Origin: Thermoleophilia bacterium
Lineage (GTDB): Bacteria; Actinomycetota; Thermoleophilia; UBA2241
Reading direction: 5' to 3'
Assembly (NCBI GenBank): GCA_041393415.1
Contig: JAWKKE010000009.1
Coordinates: 5,814-69,813 of the forward strand
DNA: 64,000 bases
A program made the translations under genes and the position numbers. Under the pieces are notes generated by a model that saw only the letters and a list, made by a program, of their open reading frames with translations, had not been told where the DNA came from and ran no database searches. Of the stretch, positions 17,834-29,100 are shown one piece after another (the stretch's first letter is position 1; every line of letters starts with the position of its first letter).

Positions 17834-20800
17834 CTAACCGGCGCTATCAAGCGGCACGACCGGTGATCCTCGCCGACCTGCGGCAGCAATGTCGGCGCGG
17901 GCGCGGGCGCGTAAGGCGTCGTCGACGGAGACGTGAATCTCGAGTTCGGCGGCCGCAGCGAGAAACACGACCTCGCGCACAGGCGTGGCGGTCGCCGCCT
18001 CCAGAGCGACAGCGTAGGCCGCACCCTGCGGCGTGTAACGCGCACGCAACGTCTCCGCCGTCGACGCACGATCGGTCTTGTAGTCGACGATGACCCAGGC
18101 GTCGCCGTCGCGGTAGAGGAGATCGACGGCGCCGTTGACGATGACGCCCTCCAGGCACGCCCCGACGGCGAGCTCCCGATAGCACTCCGTGGCGCATGCG
18201 GCAGCGCGCACCGGTGCCGCCCGCCAGCAGGCAGAGGCCAGCGCCGCCACCTCACCGGCGAGGTCTGGGCGGCCGACTTCGGCCGCCGCCTCCTCGGCAA
18301 GGTCTGAAAGGCCGGCCGCGTCACTGAGGTCACAAAGCTCCATGACGCGGTGGACGGCCGAGCCGAGGGCAAGAGCGCCGGCCCGCCCGGGCGGAGCACC
18401 GGGCCCGCCGGCGAGCACGGCATCGTCAACCGTCTCGAGCGCACTCGGGCTCGTCGCCGGCACGGGCGCGCTCGCCCGCGCGAGGAGCGCGGCGCGCTCC
18501 TCGGCCCAACGACCGCGCGCCGTCAGCAGTTCCTCGACGTCGACGCGCGCAGCAGACGCCGGGCGCCTCGCAGGCTCGCCCGGCATGATGATCGCCAAGC
18601 CGTCCTGCTCACACGTCTCGGCGACGGAACCGGCCACCGGCAGGTACTCGACCAGCGGCCCCAAAAGCACCTGCGCCGCGTCTCCCTTGCTCGTACGCAA
18701 TGGCGGGCCAAAGAGCGTAATCACAAGCCGGTCGCGAGCGCGCGTCGCCGCCACGTAGAGAAGGCGCCGCGCCTCGCTGCGCGCCATCTCCTTTTCGCGC
18801 TCCTCGAGTTCGACGAAGTCGCGCGGCGCGAGCTCGCAGCTCGCTCCGGGCAGATCGGCGCGCAACTTGACCTGCAGGCAGCGACGCCGTCGATCCACGA
18901 GTGCCCTCGCTCCCCCGCTACGCCGCGCGTCCCCGCCACCCACGACCTGCGTCGAGGCTCCGCCGGCGAGCACCACAATCGGATACTCAAGACCCTTCGC
19001 CTTGTGGATCGTGAGGATGTGTACGACATCACTCTCGTCGTCGATGAGCGACTCCTGCTCGCCGGCGGTCTCTCCGGCCTCTGCGGCCCAGCGCAAGAAG
19101 GCGCCCAGCCCGGCCCCGCCGGCGCTCGAGAACGCCCGCGCTCGCTCCACCAGCTTCTCGAGATTGGCGAGCGCCTGCGGTGCGCCCTCCCCCGTGGCCG
19201 CCTGCATCTCCTCACAGTGCGTGGCTCTCAGCAGACGCTCGACGAGCTCGTACGCCTCGAGTTGCGGACGCTGGCGGTGCAGTTCGCGAAGCACCACGAG
19301 AGCGTCCACGATCGGAGCGTGCTCATCCGTCCCGAGCACATCGAGGCTCGCAAAGGGGTCGAAGCGCCCGCCGGCGGCCCAGAACAGGAAGAGCTCGTCG
19401 TCGCTGAACCCGAAGAGCGACGAGTGAAGGGCGCCGTACACCGCCGGGCCGTCGCTGGGGTCGTCCACGGCCCGCAGGCAGAGGAGGACGTCGGCAACCT
19501 CGCGCCGCGAGAAGTACGTCTTGCCCCCCTCCACACGATAGGGAATGCCGGCGTCGCGCAAGGCGTACTCGAAGCTCTCGAGGTCCGTGGTGGTGCGCAC
19601 GAGAAGGGCGATGTCGCCCCAGCGCGGCGGCCGCATCGGCTCGCCGCCGCCGGCGTTCGCCCCCCGGTCACACACCGCCCACGCGCCGGTGACATCGTCG
19701 CGCATGTCGCGCAGCAGGGCCGCAACCGCCCGCGCCTCGTCTTGACGGCGCCGCTGGCTCTCACCCCGGCGAGCATACTCACCGCCGAGCAGAATGGCGA
19801 CGCGTGCTCCGTCCGCCACGGGTCGATACGCCTCCGCCCATTGATAGTTGGGCTGCCGGCCAACCGCCGCGTTGGTGTCGAACACGTCGGCGAAGACGTT
19901 GTTCGTCCACGCCACGAGCGCCGGCGTGGTGCGGAAGTTCTGCTCTATGGCGACAGACGTACCCTTACCTTCAGGTTGAGCTTGAATAAGTTCCTTGACC
20001 TCATCGTAGAGAGCAATGTCGGCGCGGCGGAAGCGATAGATCGACTGCTTCGGATCGCCGACCACGAACAGCTTGCCGGGTTCGAGCTCCACGTGCCGCC
20101 AGTCCGCAGCCTGCGGTTCGCGTTCGCAGAGGAGCAGGACGCTCTCCGCTTGCAGCGGATCCGTGTCTTGGAACTCGTCGACGAGTACGTAGCGTAAGCG
20201 GCGCTGCAGCTCCCCGCGGGCGCTGAGATTGGTGGCGAGCATGTTGCGGAGCTGCCCGAGCAGATCGGTGAAGTCGAGTTGACCCTGGGCCAGTTGCTGC
20301 GTGCCCGCCCAGCGAGCAAATGCGTCGGCGACGGCGACGGCCAGCGCGGCGACGTGAGCGGCGTACTCGTCGCGCAAGAGGGCGACTTCATCGGCAAGTG
20401 CCTTGTAGCGGTCGACGAACTCGCCCTTGCCTCCCTGGTCCACAGCCCAGTTCTTCATGATGCCGCCTGGACCCTTGGGGCCGGTCTTGAGCGGCAGCGC
20501 CTGCAGACGCGCCATCTGCTCCTCGACGCGGCACGATCCGCCGGTCTCGTCGATCCATGCGGCACAAGCGTCGAGACCTTCGACAAGCTCCATTGCGGTG
20601 CAGAAGCCGGCATCGCTGTGATTCACGCACGCTTGCTGGCAGTAGTGCCGCAACGCTGCGCTGGCGGCGCTAAGGTCGCGCAAGCGCCCGAGGACCTCGG
20701 GGGGCGCCGGCGGTTCGGGCGCCGGGTCGAGGTCGTAGCGCTCGGAGAAGGCGCCGCCAGGTCCGATGGCGAGCCGGCGCAGCGCGTCGAGACGCACGCC

Positions 20801-21385
20801 GATGGCGAGGAGCCGGCCGAGCCAGTCGCGCACGCGCGCGACCTCGGCCGGCTCCGACTCTCCCGCCCCCGACGCGAGCTCGCTGAGCCACTCGTCCCAG
20901 AGCCGTCCGCGCTCGAGCTCGCCGGCGAGTTGATCGAGCTGTTCGAACGCAGGGTCGATCGCCGCCTCAACCGCGTACTCGCGCAGGAGCCGGCCGGCGA
21001 ACCCGTGGATGGTGCCGATGGGAGCGTCGTCGAGGTAGTCGAGGGCGCGGCGAATGGCGACAGAGTCGCCACTACCCGCGCCCGGCGTCGGATCTTGTGC
21101 TTCGCCTTGAGCCGCGACTCGCGCCTCAGCGGCAAGCGCCTCGAAGCGTTCGCGGATGCGCTGCCTCAGCTCTCCGGCAGCCTTCTCCGTGAACGTGATG
21201 GCGGCAACTCTGCGCACGTCGCCGGCGCCGTCCTCCGGGTCGAGCACGCAGTTGACGTAACGATCGACGAGGACGCGCGTCTTGCCGGTGCCGGCACTCG
21301 CCTCCACCAGGAATGTGGTGCCGAGATCACCGGTGACGCGATCCCGGACCGCCTGGTCGCAGACCGGCCTCTCAAGCGGAGTCAT
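17834..21385 (-). CDS. addA: Double-strand break repair helicase-nuclease AddA
   Basis: 1183 residues, matching the family's usual length. Walker A (ASAGTGKTRVLV) near residue 30, helicase motif LVDEFQDTDPLQ, UvrD-type motifs with TIHKAKGLEYPIV, and a C-terminal RecB-like nuclease with VIVDYKTDRAS near residue 1098. AddA unwinds and cuts DNA ends together with AddB, loading RecA. Its start overlaps the addB stop by 14 bp, so the pair is one operon in the usual order. Chi-like site specificity cannot be seen. Confidence 0.92.
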   Translation of the reverse strand: MTPLERPVCDQAVRDRVTGDLGTTFLVEASAGTGKTRVLVDRYVNCVLDPEDGAGDVRRVAAITFTEKAAGELRQRIRERFEALAAEARVAAQGEAQDPTPGAGSGDSVAIRRALDYLDDAPIGTIHGFAGRLLREYAVEAAIDPAFEQLDQLAGELERGRLWDEWLSELASGAGESEPAEVARVRDWLGRLLAIGVRLDALRRLAIGPGGAFSERYDLDPAPEPPAPPEVLGRLRDLSAASAALRHYCQQACVNHSDAGFCTAMELVEGLDACAAWIDETGGSCRVEEQMARLQALPLKTGPKGPGGIMKNWAVDQGGKGEFVDRYKALADEVALLRDEYAAHVAALAVAVADAFARWAGTQQLAQGQLDFTDLLGQLRNMLATNLSARGELQRRLRYVLVDEFQDTDPLQAESVLLLCEREPQAADWRHVELEPGKLFVVGDPKQSIYRFRRADIALYDEVKELIQAQPEGKGTSVAIEQNFRTTPALVAWTNNVFADVFDTNAAVGRQPNYQWAEAYRPVADGARVAILLGGEYARRGESQRRRQDEARAVAALLRDMRDDVTGAWAVCDRGANAGGGEPMRPPRWGDIALLVRTTTDLESFEYALRDAGIPYRVEGGKTYFSRREVADVLLCLRAVDDPSDGPAVYGALHSSLFGFSDDELFLFWAAGGRFDPFASLDVLGTDEHAPIVDALVVLRELHRQRPQLEAYELVERLLRATHCEEMQAATGEGAPQALANLEKLVERARAFSSAGGAGLGAFLRWAAEAGETAGEQESLIDDESDVVHILTIHKAKGLEYPIVVLAGGASTQVVGGGDARRSGGARALVDRRRRCLQVKLRADLPGASCELAPRDFVELEEREKEMARSEARRLLYVAATRARDRLVITLFGPPLRTSKGDAAQVLLGPLVEYLPVAGSVAETCEQDGLAIIMPGEPARRPASAARVDVEELLTARGRWAEERAALLARASAPVPATSPSALETVDDAVLAGGPGAPPGRAGALALGSAVHRVMELCDLSDAAGLSDLAEEAAAEVGRPDLAGEVAALASACWRAAPVRAAACATECYRELAVGACLEGVIVNGAVDLLYRDGDAWVIVDYKTDRASTAETLRARYTPQGAAYAVALEAATATPVREVVFLAAAAELEIHVSVDDALRARARADIAAAGRRGSPVVPLDSAG

Positions 21386-24300
21386 CGGCTTCCTCCGTCT
21401 GCACCTTGCCCGACTGCAACGCCACGACGGCGGCGAGTGCCTCGCCGTGACGTTTGCGCGCGCGCGTCCACTCCGAGGCGCCGCAGGCGTAACTCAGATC
21501 GCACCTACTGCACTGATCGGCAGCGGAACGCGCAAAGACGCCCGCCTCCACCAGGTCGGCGATCGCGCCAATCAGAAGCCGCAGGCGTGCGCCCGACGCT
21601 TCCTCACCGGCGTCGAGCGCATGTTCGTCGAAGGACCCGCGCCGCGTCACCATCCGATACAGACATGCGATCTCGCCGTCGCCGACCTCCTGCGCGAGGG
21701 CCCGGCGCACCGCCAGGCGATACACGGGAAGCTGCAGACCGAGCCCGGCTTTGAGGAGTTGCTCCTCCGCCGCGCCGGCGCCCGTCTTGTAGTCGATGAC
21801 GCGGGCGCCGTCGCGAGTCGCGTCCACACGGTCGACGCGACCGGCGAAGCGCACCTCGCGGCCGTCGGCGAGCGCCAGCGAGACCGATCGTCCCTCAGAC
21901 TCGCCGAAGGCCCACTCCACAGCCAGCACACGCTCGCCGGATCGCGCGAAGATGGGATCGCGAGCGACCGTCTCGAGGAGATCTTCGCGCAGTGCCTGAC
22001 GGCGGGCCGTCCAGGCCAGTTCCGAACCCACGACCCCGCGCTGTTCCGCCTCCGCGCAGGCCTCCGACCAAGCAGTGTGGACCTTCGTCATGGCGTCTTC
22101 GCGACTGCCACCCGCCGCGATGAGAGCGGCGTACACCCGCTGCAAGATCTTGTGCGCCAGCGTACCGAACTCGCGCGGATCGATGTTGAGGTCGTCGCCG
22201 GGTTCTTCGGGGACGGCGAGGCCGAGAACGTCGCTGACGTAGAAGACGAACGGACAACCGACGTAGCGCTCGAGGCGCGTGGGGTGCAGTTCGGCGGCGA
22301 AGAGACGCCGCGCCCGCAGCACATCCCGCGCCGCGGGGCCGAGCAGGCCGTCGAACACGCCGGCGGCGACGGACCGCGCGGCGCGCCACTGCGACAGGCG
22401 GCGGTGCGCCGCGGCCTCGCCGTGCTGGTCACCGAGCGAGTTCGGCGACGGCGTGAGTACCGCCGCGAGAATCTCGCTCGCGGCCGCCTCGTCGACCACA
22501 CCCGTCGCCAGCAACTCGGCCTGATCACGCTCACGCGCGTCGATCCAGGGATCGCGCGGACCGCCGCGGCCGGAGACGTACCGCCACACCGGCCGCAATG
22601 GCGCGCCGCTGAGGAACTCCTCGAGGCCGACGGCGTGTCCTCCCGCCGCCGTCGCCAGACTCAGGAGGACGCGCGAGGGCAGACGGGGGCGTCCGCTGGC
22701 GGCATCGGTACGCGGCGCCAGCATCACAAGGCGCTCGCGCGCCGACTCCACCGCGAGCGCAAAGAGCACGTCTTCCTCGGCCTCACGCGTCGCGGCCAGC
22801 GGCAGTCGCACGCCGACGGCCGCCGAGGTGCGCAGCCGCTCGGCGTCACCATAGAGTGGATCGGGGCGGCCGCGCGCCGGGAAGCCGCCCTCGGCAAGCC
22901 CCGTGAACACCACGGTGTGGAAGCGCAAGCCGCGGAGCTGCATCGGCGTCAGCAACGCGACGCCGTCACGGCCGACGCGACCCTCGCCGACCGTCGCGCC
23001 GGCGCACTGCTCACGCAGCGCCGCCGCCACTTCGCGCACGGCCACCTGCTCGCCCACAACACCCAGCACGTGCAGCCGCTGGACAGCATCGCGCAACGCC
23101 GCGACGTCCGCGCCCGGAAACGCACGCTCGACGACCGTCGTGAGCGCGTTGGTCCACGTCGCCCAGCTCGCCCGCGCCGGAAGCAGGCGGCAAGCACGCG
23201 CCAGATCGCCGACCGCCGCCTCCAGACTGGCCGCCGCCGCCAGACGCAACTCGACGTGCGCCGACGACTCCTCGATCTCGTCGCCCGGGTCTCCCCCGCC
23301 GCCGGATTGGATCTCCTGCAGACGCCGCTCCAGTCCGTAGCGGCGGCGACCGATGCGCTCGGTCCACTGCTCGACGCCGGCGACCACACCGGCGCGCCGC
23401 GCCTCGTCCAACCACAACGCCTGCACGGCGGCGGCGACCGGCGCCTCGTCGGCGACGATGCGCGGCAGCGCCGCGGCGCTCGTCAGGAGATCGACGACGG
23501 CCGCGCGCGCAAACGCCCTACCGGCGACGGGCGCCAAACAATCGAGCAGGCGGACCACGGTGCGCGAACCGAGAGCACGATCCGGGCGCCGCGCTGCGAC
23601 CGGCACGCCGGCGGCGGCCAGCGCCGCGCTGAATCGCTCCAGTTCATCGGCGTGCGGCACGACGACGGCGCAATCCCAGAATTGCACCGGCAGGTGCGCA
23701 TCCTCGCGGTCCCCGGCGTCGCCGCCATACGCGAGTCCGGCGGCGCCCTCCGCCTGCCCGGCCAACGAACGCAAGATCTCACGCACCGCCTCGCGCGCCT
23801 CCGCGCGCTCGTCCGGTACGGAGACGACGGCGATGCCGCCGTCGCCGCTCAAGGTGAGCGCAGGACCGTTGGAGGCGCCAGCGGTCGCCTGCTCGTCGGC
23901 TTCGTCCGCCGGCCTCAACGCCGCGGCGACGGCGGCAAGGTCGCCGGCGAGCGATGGGAGCTCCAGTTTGCGCTCACCCAGGCCCAGAGAACGCGCTCGG
24001 CACAGCGCCGGCGCATCGCTCGTGCCACCGGCGCGCGGCCGCGGCACGAACATGTCGGCGCCGCCGGCGAGCAGCGCGCCGACGAAGGCCTCTTGCGCGA
24101 CGTTCAAGTCGTAGAGACCGTAGATGAGGGCGTGCCCAATCGCGGAACCTCGAGGCGGCACGCCCTCACCCAGCGACGCCGCCGCCGCGAAGTAGCGAGC
24201 ACCGTCGTCCGTGAGCCCGCGATCGTCGAGCGCCGCGCAATACGCCGCGTAGAGCGCCTCAAGATCCGCGGCCTTGCCCGGCGCGGCGCACTGAGCCCAG

Positions 24301-24719
24301 CCAGTCCGCGGCGCGACTCCCGCCTGCCGTAGATCGTCGAAGGTCCGGGCGAACGCCTGCGCCACATGTGGCAGGGCGCAGACCGGCGCGAAGTAGCGCA
24401 GCTCGGAGGCAGAGGAACGCTCGGCGATGAGCACATGCATGATTCGCTCGCGCACGAGCGCACCGGCATGGCGCCCCGGCGCCAGATCGGCGGCCAACCG
24501 CGCCAGCGTGACGACGGAGACGCCGGCGAGCGCCCCCAGCCGGCGGGTCAGGAGATCGCCGATGTGCGTGCGCAGCGCCGCGGAGCCGACGACAAGCGTG
24601 AGCGGCGCCAACTGATGTCCCGCTCGGAGCTCGCCAACGCGCGCCACGAGCGCGTCTTCGAGCTCCGCGAACCGGCCGCAAACGAGCACGCCGAGGGTTT
24701 GTCGAGCGTCACTCTGCAT
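21372..24719 (-). CDS. addB: AddB-like nuclease-helicase subunit
   Basis: 1115 residues. A degenerate helicase core (no clear Walker A; typical of AddB) precedes a RecB-family nuclease with DYKTGAG near residue 975. The four-cysteine iron-sulfur site of AddB is visible as the Cys in VGCPFVFYV and the CxxC plus CxxxxxC set in QCSRCDLSYACG near the C-terminus. This supports an active 5'-strand nuclease. It precedes and overlaps addA. Confidence 0.9.
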   Translation of the reverse strand: MQSDARQTLGVLVCGRFAELEDALVARVGELRAGHQLAPLTLVVGSAALRTHIGDLLTRRLGALAGVSVVTLARLAADLAPGRHAGALVRERIMHVLIAERSSASELRYFAPVCALPHVAQAFARTFDDLRQAGVAPRTGWAQCAAPGKAADLEALYAAYCAALDDRGLTDDGARYFAAAASLGEGVPPRGSAIGHALIYGLYDLNVAQEAFVGALLAGGADMFVPRPRAGGTSDAPALCRARSLGLGERKLELPSLAGDLAAVAAALRPADEADEQATAGASNGPALTLSGDGGIAVVSVPDERAEAREAVREILRSLAGQAEGAAGLAYGGDAGDREDAHLPVQFWDCAVVVPHADELERFSAALAAAGVPVAARRPDRALGSRTVVRLLDCLAPVAGRAFARAAVVDLLTSAAALPRIVADEAPVAAAVQALWLDEARRAGVVAGVEQWTERIGRRRYGLERRLQEIQSGGGGDPGDEIEESSAHVELRLAAAASLEAAVGDLARACRLLPARASWATWTNALTTVVERAFPGADVAALRDAVQRLHVLGVVGEQVAVREVAAALREQCAGATVGEGRVGRDGVALLTPMQLRGLRFHTVVFTGLAEGGFPARGRPDPLYGDAERLRTSAAVGVRLPLAATREAEEDVLFALAVESARERLVMLAPRTDAASGRPRLPSRVLLSLATAAGGHAVGLEEFLSGAPLRPVWRYVSGRGGPRDPWIDARERDQAELLATGVVDEAAASEILAAVLTPSPNSLGDQHGEAAAHRRLSQWRAARSVAAGVFDGLLGPAARDVLRARRLFAAELHPTRLERYVGCPFVFYVSDVLGLAVPEEPGDDLNIDPREFGTLAHKILQRVYAALIAAGGSREDAMTKVHTAWSEACAEAEQRGVVGSELAWTARRQALREDLLETVARDPIFARSGERVLAVEWAFGESEGRSVSLALADGREVRFAGRVDRVDATRDGARVIDYKTGAGAAEEQLLKAGLGLQLPVYRLAVRRALAQEVGDGEIACLYRMVTRRGSFDEHALDAGEEASGARLRLLIGAIADLVEAGVFARSAADQCSRCDLSYACGASEWTRARKRHGEALAAVVALQSGKVQTEEADDSA

Positions 24720-24828
24720 GGTGCCGGCAGGCTATCATGCGCCCCCGACGGACGACTGCCGGCCACCGCGACGGACGAGACGCTGGTCGGCCGCTCGGCA
24801 TGCGGTCGCCGGGCGGCGACGTGACGAC

Positions 24829-25389
24829 TCAGGTGAAGTCGTGAATGAGTGCCCGGTGCTGCGGATACGCCGCCGTCAGCGCGGCGGCGTCACCGATCTC
24901 AAGATCCTCATAGACGAAACCGGGCGAGACGAGGCAAGCGACAAACGCCCAGGTACGAAGTCCCCGTGGATCTGGGTCCGCCAGCACGCGCGCGCCCTGC
25001 CAATGCCCGGCAGCCACGACGGCCTGAGAGACGACGGGCCGCATCTCGAACTCAGATTCGGCCGTGCCCGCTTCGCCGGCGGCACGCACCCATCCCGGCG
25101 TGGTGAGGACGTTGCCGAGGACGAAGCAGCTCACAACGCCCTGATCGTCGAACGTCACCACCTCCAACGGAGCGCCGCCGCGAAACACCCACAACTCGTC
25201 GCTCTCGATCCTGTGCAGACGGCTCACGCTCCCTTCCGGGAGCAGGTAGTCGGTCATCGTGCTCAGCGGGCGGCTACCGCGCGGCGTGTCGACCGACAGC
25301 GGAGAGCAGAACGTCTCGCGGTAGTAGCCGCCCTCAACGTGCGGCTCGAGGCCGAGAATGCGCACCACATCGGCGGTCGTCGGATTCAT
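24829..25389 (-). CDS. DUF985 (Cupin_5) protein
   Basis: 186 residues. HVEGGYYRETF near residue 17 and the conserved SRLHRIESDELWVF and GHWQGARV motifs mark the cupin-5/DUF985 family, single-domain beta barrels that often bind a metal or sugar-phosphate; physiological role unknown. Start ATG at 25389 is the first codon consistent with homologues. Lies between addB and rnpB, transcribed away from the former's start. Confidence 0.85.
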   Translation of the reverse strand: MNPTTADVVRILGLEPHVEGGYYRETFCSPLSVDTPRGSRPLSTMTDYLLPEGSVSRLHRIESDELWVFRGGAPLEVVTFDDQGVVSCFVLGNVLTTPGWVRAAGEAGTAESEFEMRPVVSQAVVAAGHWQGARVLADPDPRGLRTWAFVACLVSPGFVYEDLEIGDAAALTAAYPQHRALIHDFT

Positions 25390-25433
25390 GCCATCAGCAT
25401 ACTCGCACTGCTGGCTTCGCGCACGAAATGGAA

Positions 25434-25465
25434 GGGCCCCTCCACCCGAAACCGGGCGAGGGGCC
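25434..25465 (-). terminator. Terminator of rnpB
   Basis: A GC-rich hairpin (GGCCCCTC arms around a GGTTTCGG loop, read leftward) followed by a T-rich CTTCCATTTC stretch, located immediately after the rnpB 3' end. Confidence 0.75.
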
Positions 25466-25470
25466 TCCGT

Positions 25471-25850
25471 AGCAAGCCGTAAGCCGGATCCTGTCGTGGG
25501 TGGCCATCCATCTAGGACGCTCGTTGCCGAACGCCTCATGCGACCGAAACCCGGGAGCCTCGGACGAGCAACCCTCAAACGCTCCCCTATTTGGTCTTGC
25601 ACCGGGCGGGGCTTGCCGAGCCGGCCTGTCACCAGGACCGCTGGTGAGCTCTTACCTCACCGTTTCACCCTTACCCGCACCTCCGAAGAGGCCGCTGGCG
25701 GTCTGCTCTCTGTTGCGCTTTCCCTCGGGTTTCCCCGGCTGGACGTTATCCAGCGCCCTGCTCTGCGGTGTCCGGACTTTCCTCGGGCGGATGCCTCGCG
25801 GGCTCCGAAGAGCTCCGCGACGCGGCCCGCTCGCGACCACCTGGCTTGCC
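25471..25850 (-). ncRNA. rnpB: RNase P RNA, class A
   Basis: Read on the minus strand the region begins GCAAGCC and ends with GGCTTGC, which pair as helix P1. The universal core is clear: GAGGAAAGTCCGGACACC near the 5' side, and ACAGGATCCGGCTTAC near the 3' end, plus an internal GGTGAAACGG-type block. It is the catalytic RNA that trims tRNA 5' leaders. The 5' end fits transcription start from the promoter at 25856-25884. The open frame across this locus is not a gene. Confidence 0.96.
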
Positions 25851-25855
25851 CGTGC

Positions 25856-25884
25856 AGTCTACCCCGTGACGCCATCCGTGAACA
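25856..25884 (-). promoter_or_regulatory. Promoter of rnpB
   Basis: Read leftward, TGTTCA and TAGACT are separated by exactly 17 bp; TAGACT ends about six bases before the start of RNase P helix P1. A strong sigma-70-like promoter fits this stable RNA. Confidence 0.65.
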
Positions 25885-26105
25885 GACAGTCGCGGCGCCG
25901 TCGACCGAGTCCAAGGCATGCCCAAGGTCGCGTGAGCGACATACGTCGTCCACGTGAATCATGTTTGGCAGCAGAAGTGACGATACCCGCGCAGGAGACG
26001 GCACACCACGGGAGAAGCTCACACCGCGTGTCCGTGGTTGCGGAGAAGTACGCTCGCGACCATACTGCGAATGGTATTTGCAATCACGAGGATGATTCGC
26101 GCTTG

Positions 26106-29100
26106 ATGAAACGCCCGGGATTCACTCAGCGGCTCGCCATGGCTTGCGCCCACCGGCCTTGGCTGACGATCGCCGTATGGGTCGTCCTGCTCGTCGCCTG
26201 CGGCACCGTCTACCTACTGTACGGCGATGTCTTCACCTCCTCGGTGAAGTTCCTCAACAACCCCGATTCCAAAGTCGCCGCCGACCTCGTCCGCGAGCAC
26301 GGCGGCGAGCAGATGGCCATTGCCCAGGCGAGTGATGCCATCGGAGAACTCGCCGATGGCATCACCAAAGCCAACAACGGCGCGGGCAAGCTGGCCGACG
26401 GATCGAAGCAGCTGGCCACCGGCACCAAGAAGCTCGAGAAGGGCCTCGACAAGCTCGCCGGCGGAGCCGGGGAACTGAGCAGCGGCCAAGCGCAGGCCAG
26501 CTCGGGGGCCGGCGCGCTCAGCGCCGGTCTCCAGGACGCTTCGACGGGCGCCGACAGCCTCAGCTCCGGGCTCGGGCAAGTAAGCGGCGCCACCGGCACG
26601 ATGAGCTCCGGACTGGCGCAACTGGCAAGCGGCGGCGAAACCCTCGCCGCGGGCGCAGACGATGTCGCCAGCGGCGCCAGCAGCGTCGCCGATGGCGCCG
26701 ACAAGATGGCCGCCGGCGTGAAGGACTCAGCGGCGGCGGCCGGACAGGTTGCCGGCGGAGCGGACGCCCTCTCCGGCCTCATCAACTCATACCTGCAGGC
26801 GCACCCCGAGGCCGCGGACGATCCGGTCTTCCAGCAGATCATCGCGACATCGGGACAAGTCGCCAACGGAGCCGCAGGGCTCGCTGCCGGCCTCGACCAG
26901 CTCAGCGGCGGCGCCGCATCTCTCGCTTCGGGAGCGCAAGCGCTCTCCACGGGTGCGTCAAAGCTCGCTACAGGCGCCCACAGTCTGAGTTCCGGTCTCG
27001 ACAAGAGCGCCGGCGGCGCGCAGCAACTCGATCAGAGTCTCGGAAAGCTGGCCTCCGGCAGCTCCCAGCTGGCCAGCGGCGTCAGCAGCGCCGCCCAAGG
27101 CTCACAACAACTGGCAGGGGGAGCGCAAGAACTCGCGGCCGGCTCCGCGGAACTCGCCTCGGGAACACGCAGCGCGGCGGACGGCGCCGGTCAAGTAGCC
27201 AAGGGCTCCAAAGAGCTCAGCACCGGAGCCAACGCGCTCAATACCGGCCTCACGTCGGTGTCAGACGGCGCCAACCAGTTGAATGATGCCCTGTCGTCGA
27301 TGGGCTCCCTCAACGACCACGACAAAGAGGTCGTCGTCATCCACCACGACACGCTCACGACCGACGACCCGCTCTATAAGGCCAAGGTCGTCGAGGTGCG
27401 CGACGCCATCGCGGCGTTACCCGAAGAAGACGTCGTCAGTGTCATGAGCGCCTACGATAAGGGGCTCCAGAAGGAGGCCCGCAAGGCGCTCATCTCCGAC
27501 GACAAACACACCACGTTGATGATGGTTGAGCTCGCCAGCTCCTCCGACGAAGCCGCCAACCACGTCACCGGCGTGTACGACATCGTCACCGATGCCGACC
27601 GGCAGAACGGGTTTCGAGTCGCGCTCACCGGCGCAGCCGCTTTCGGACACGACGCGCAAGCGCTCGCCGAGCAGGACCTGCGCCGCGGCGAGGCCGTCGG
27701 GGTCCCGATCGCCCTCATCATCCTCGTAGCCGTCTTCGGCGCCATGGTCGCCGCCGGACTGCCCCTCATCCTCAGCGTCTTCGCCATCGTCATCGGCCTC
27801 ACCATAGCAACCGGCGTCGGTTACATCACCGACATCTCGGTCTTCGCGCTCAACATCCTCACGGCCGTCGCGCTCGCAGTGGGCATCGACTACAGCCTCT
27901 TCATCGTCTCGCGCTACCGCGAAGAGGTACGTCACGGCCACGATCGCCGTGAGGCACTGGCCATCGCCGCCGCAACGGCCTCGAACGCGGTCTTCTTCAG
28001 CGGCATGACTGTGGTGCTCGCTCTGGGGGGCCTCTTCATCGTGCCGCTCTCTATCTTCACCAGCCTCGGCGTCGGTGCCATGAGTGCCGTGCTCGTCGCC
28101 GTCGCCGCGGCGCTCACGCTTCTGCCGGCCATCCTCACCCTGCTCGGCAGCAAAGTCGACGCCCTGCCCGTTCCGTACCTCAGCCGCTACACCAGCCACG
28201 AACACGGCGGACTGTGGGGCAAGGCCGCCCGATTCACCATGCGGCGGCCCGCAATCAGCCTCGCTCTCGGCACCATCGTGCTGCTCGCCATCGCCGCGCC
28301 GGCCTTGATGATGAAGAGCGGCGGCTTCAGCGCCTCCACCTTCCCCGACGACTTCACCTCGAAGCAGGGCCTCGAGATCCTCAAGCAGTCCTTCCCGGCG
28401 GGGTTCAGCGAACCGGTCGATGTGGTCGTCAGCGGCGACCTCTCAGACGAGACAGTCACCAACGCGCTTCAGGACTTCATCGACACGATCGACGAAGACG
28501 AGCGCTTCACGCTGACCGGCGTCGCGACCAGCGCGGACGGCCAAGTGGCCGCAATCACGCTCGTGCAGGACGCCGAAGGGATGAGCGATCAGGCCAGGGC
28601 CGCGGTACTCGACTTGCGTGAGCGCATCATCCCCGCGGCCTTCGACGGCACGCCGGCGGTTGCCTACGTCGGCGGCGTGACGGCGCACGACATCGACAGC
28701 GTCAATATCATCGACGGCAACCTGCCGATCGTCATCGGCGTCGTCCTGACTCTGAGCCTCATTCTTCTGTTGCTCGCTTTCCGCTCGGTGCTCGTCGCGG
28801 TGACGGCGATCATCATGAACCTCCTCTCCGTTGCCGCCGCCTACGGCGCCCTCACGCTGCTCTTCCAGGAGGGCCTCGGCGCCCAACTGTTCGGCCTCGG
28901 CGACGTGAAGGTCATCGAGTCGTGGGTGCCGCTGGTGATGTTCTGCATCCTCTTCGGGCTCAGCATGGACTATCAAGTCTTCCTCCTGAGCCGCATTCGC
29001 GAGCGCTGGATGCAGACAGGCGACAGCTACGGCTCAGTCATCTTCGGCGTGCAATCCACCGCCGGTATCATCACCGGCGCGGCGCTCATCATGATGGCCG

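Noticed and set aside
25500..26105. Upstream extension of the MmpL frame across rnpB
   Set aside because: The stretch is RNase P RNA and its promoter; the encoded residues have no protein character, and the first MmpL helix starts right after 26106.
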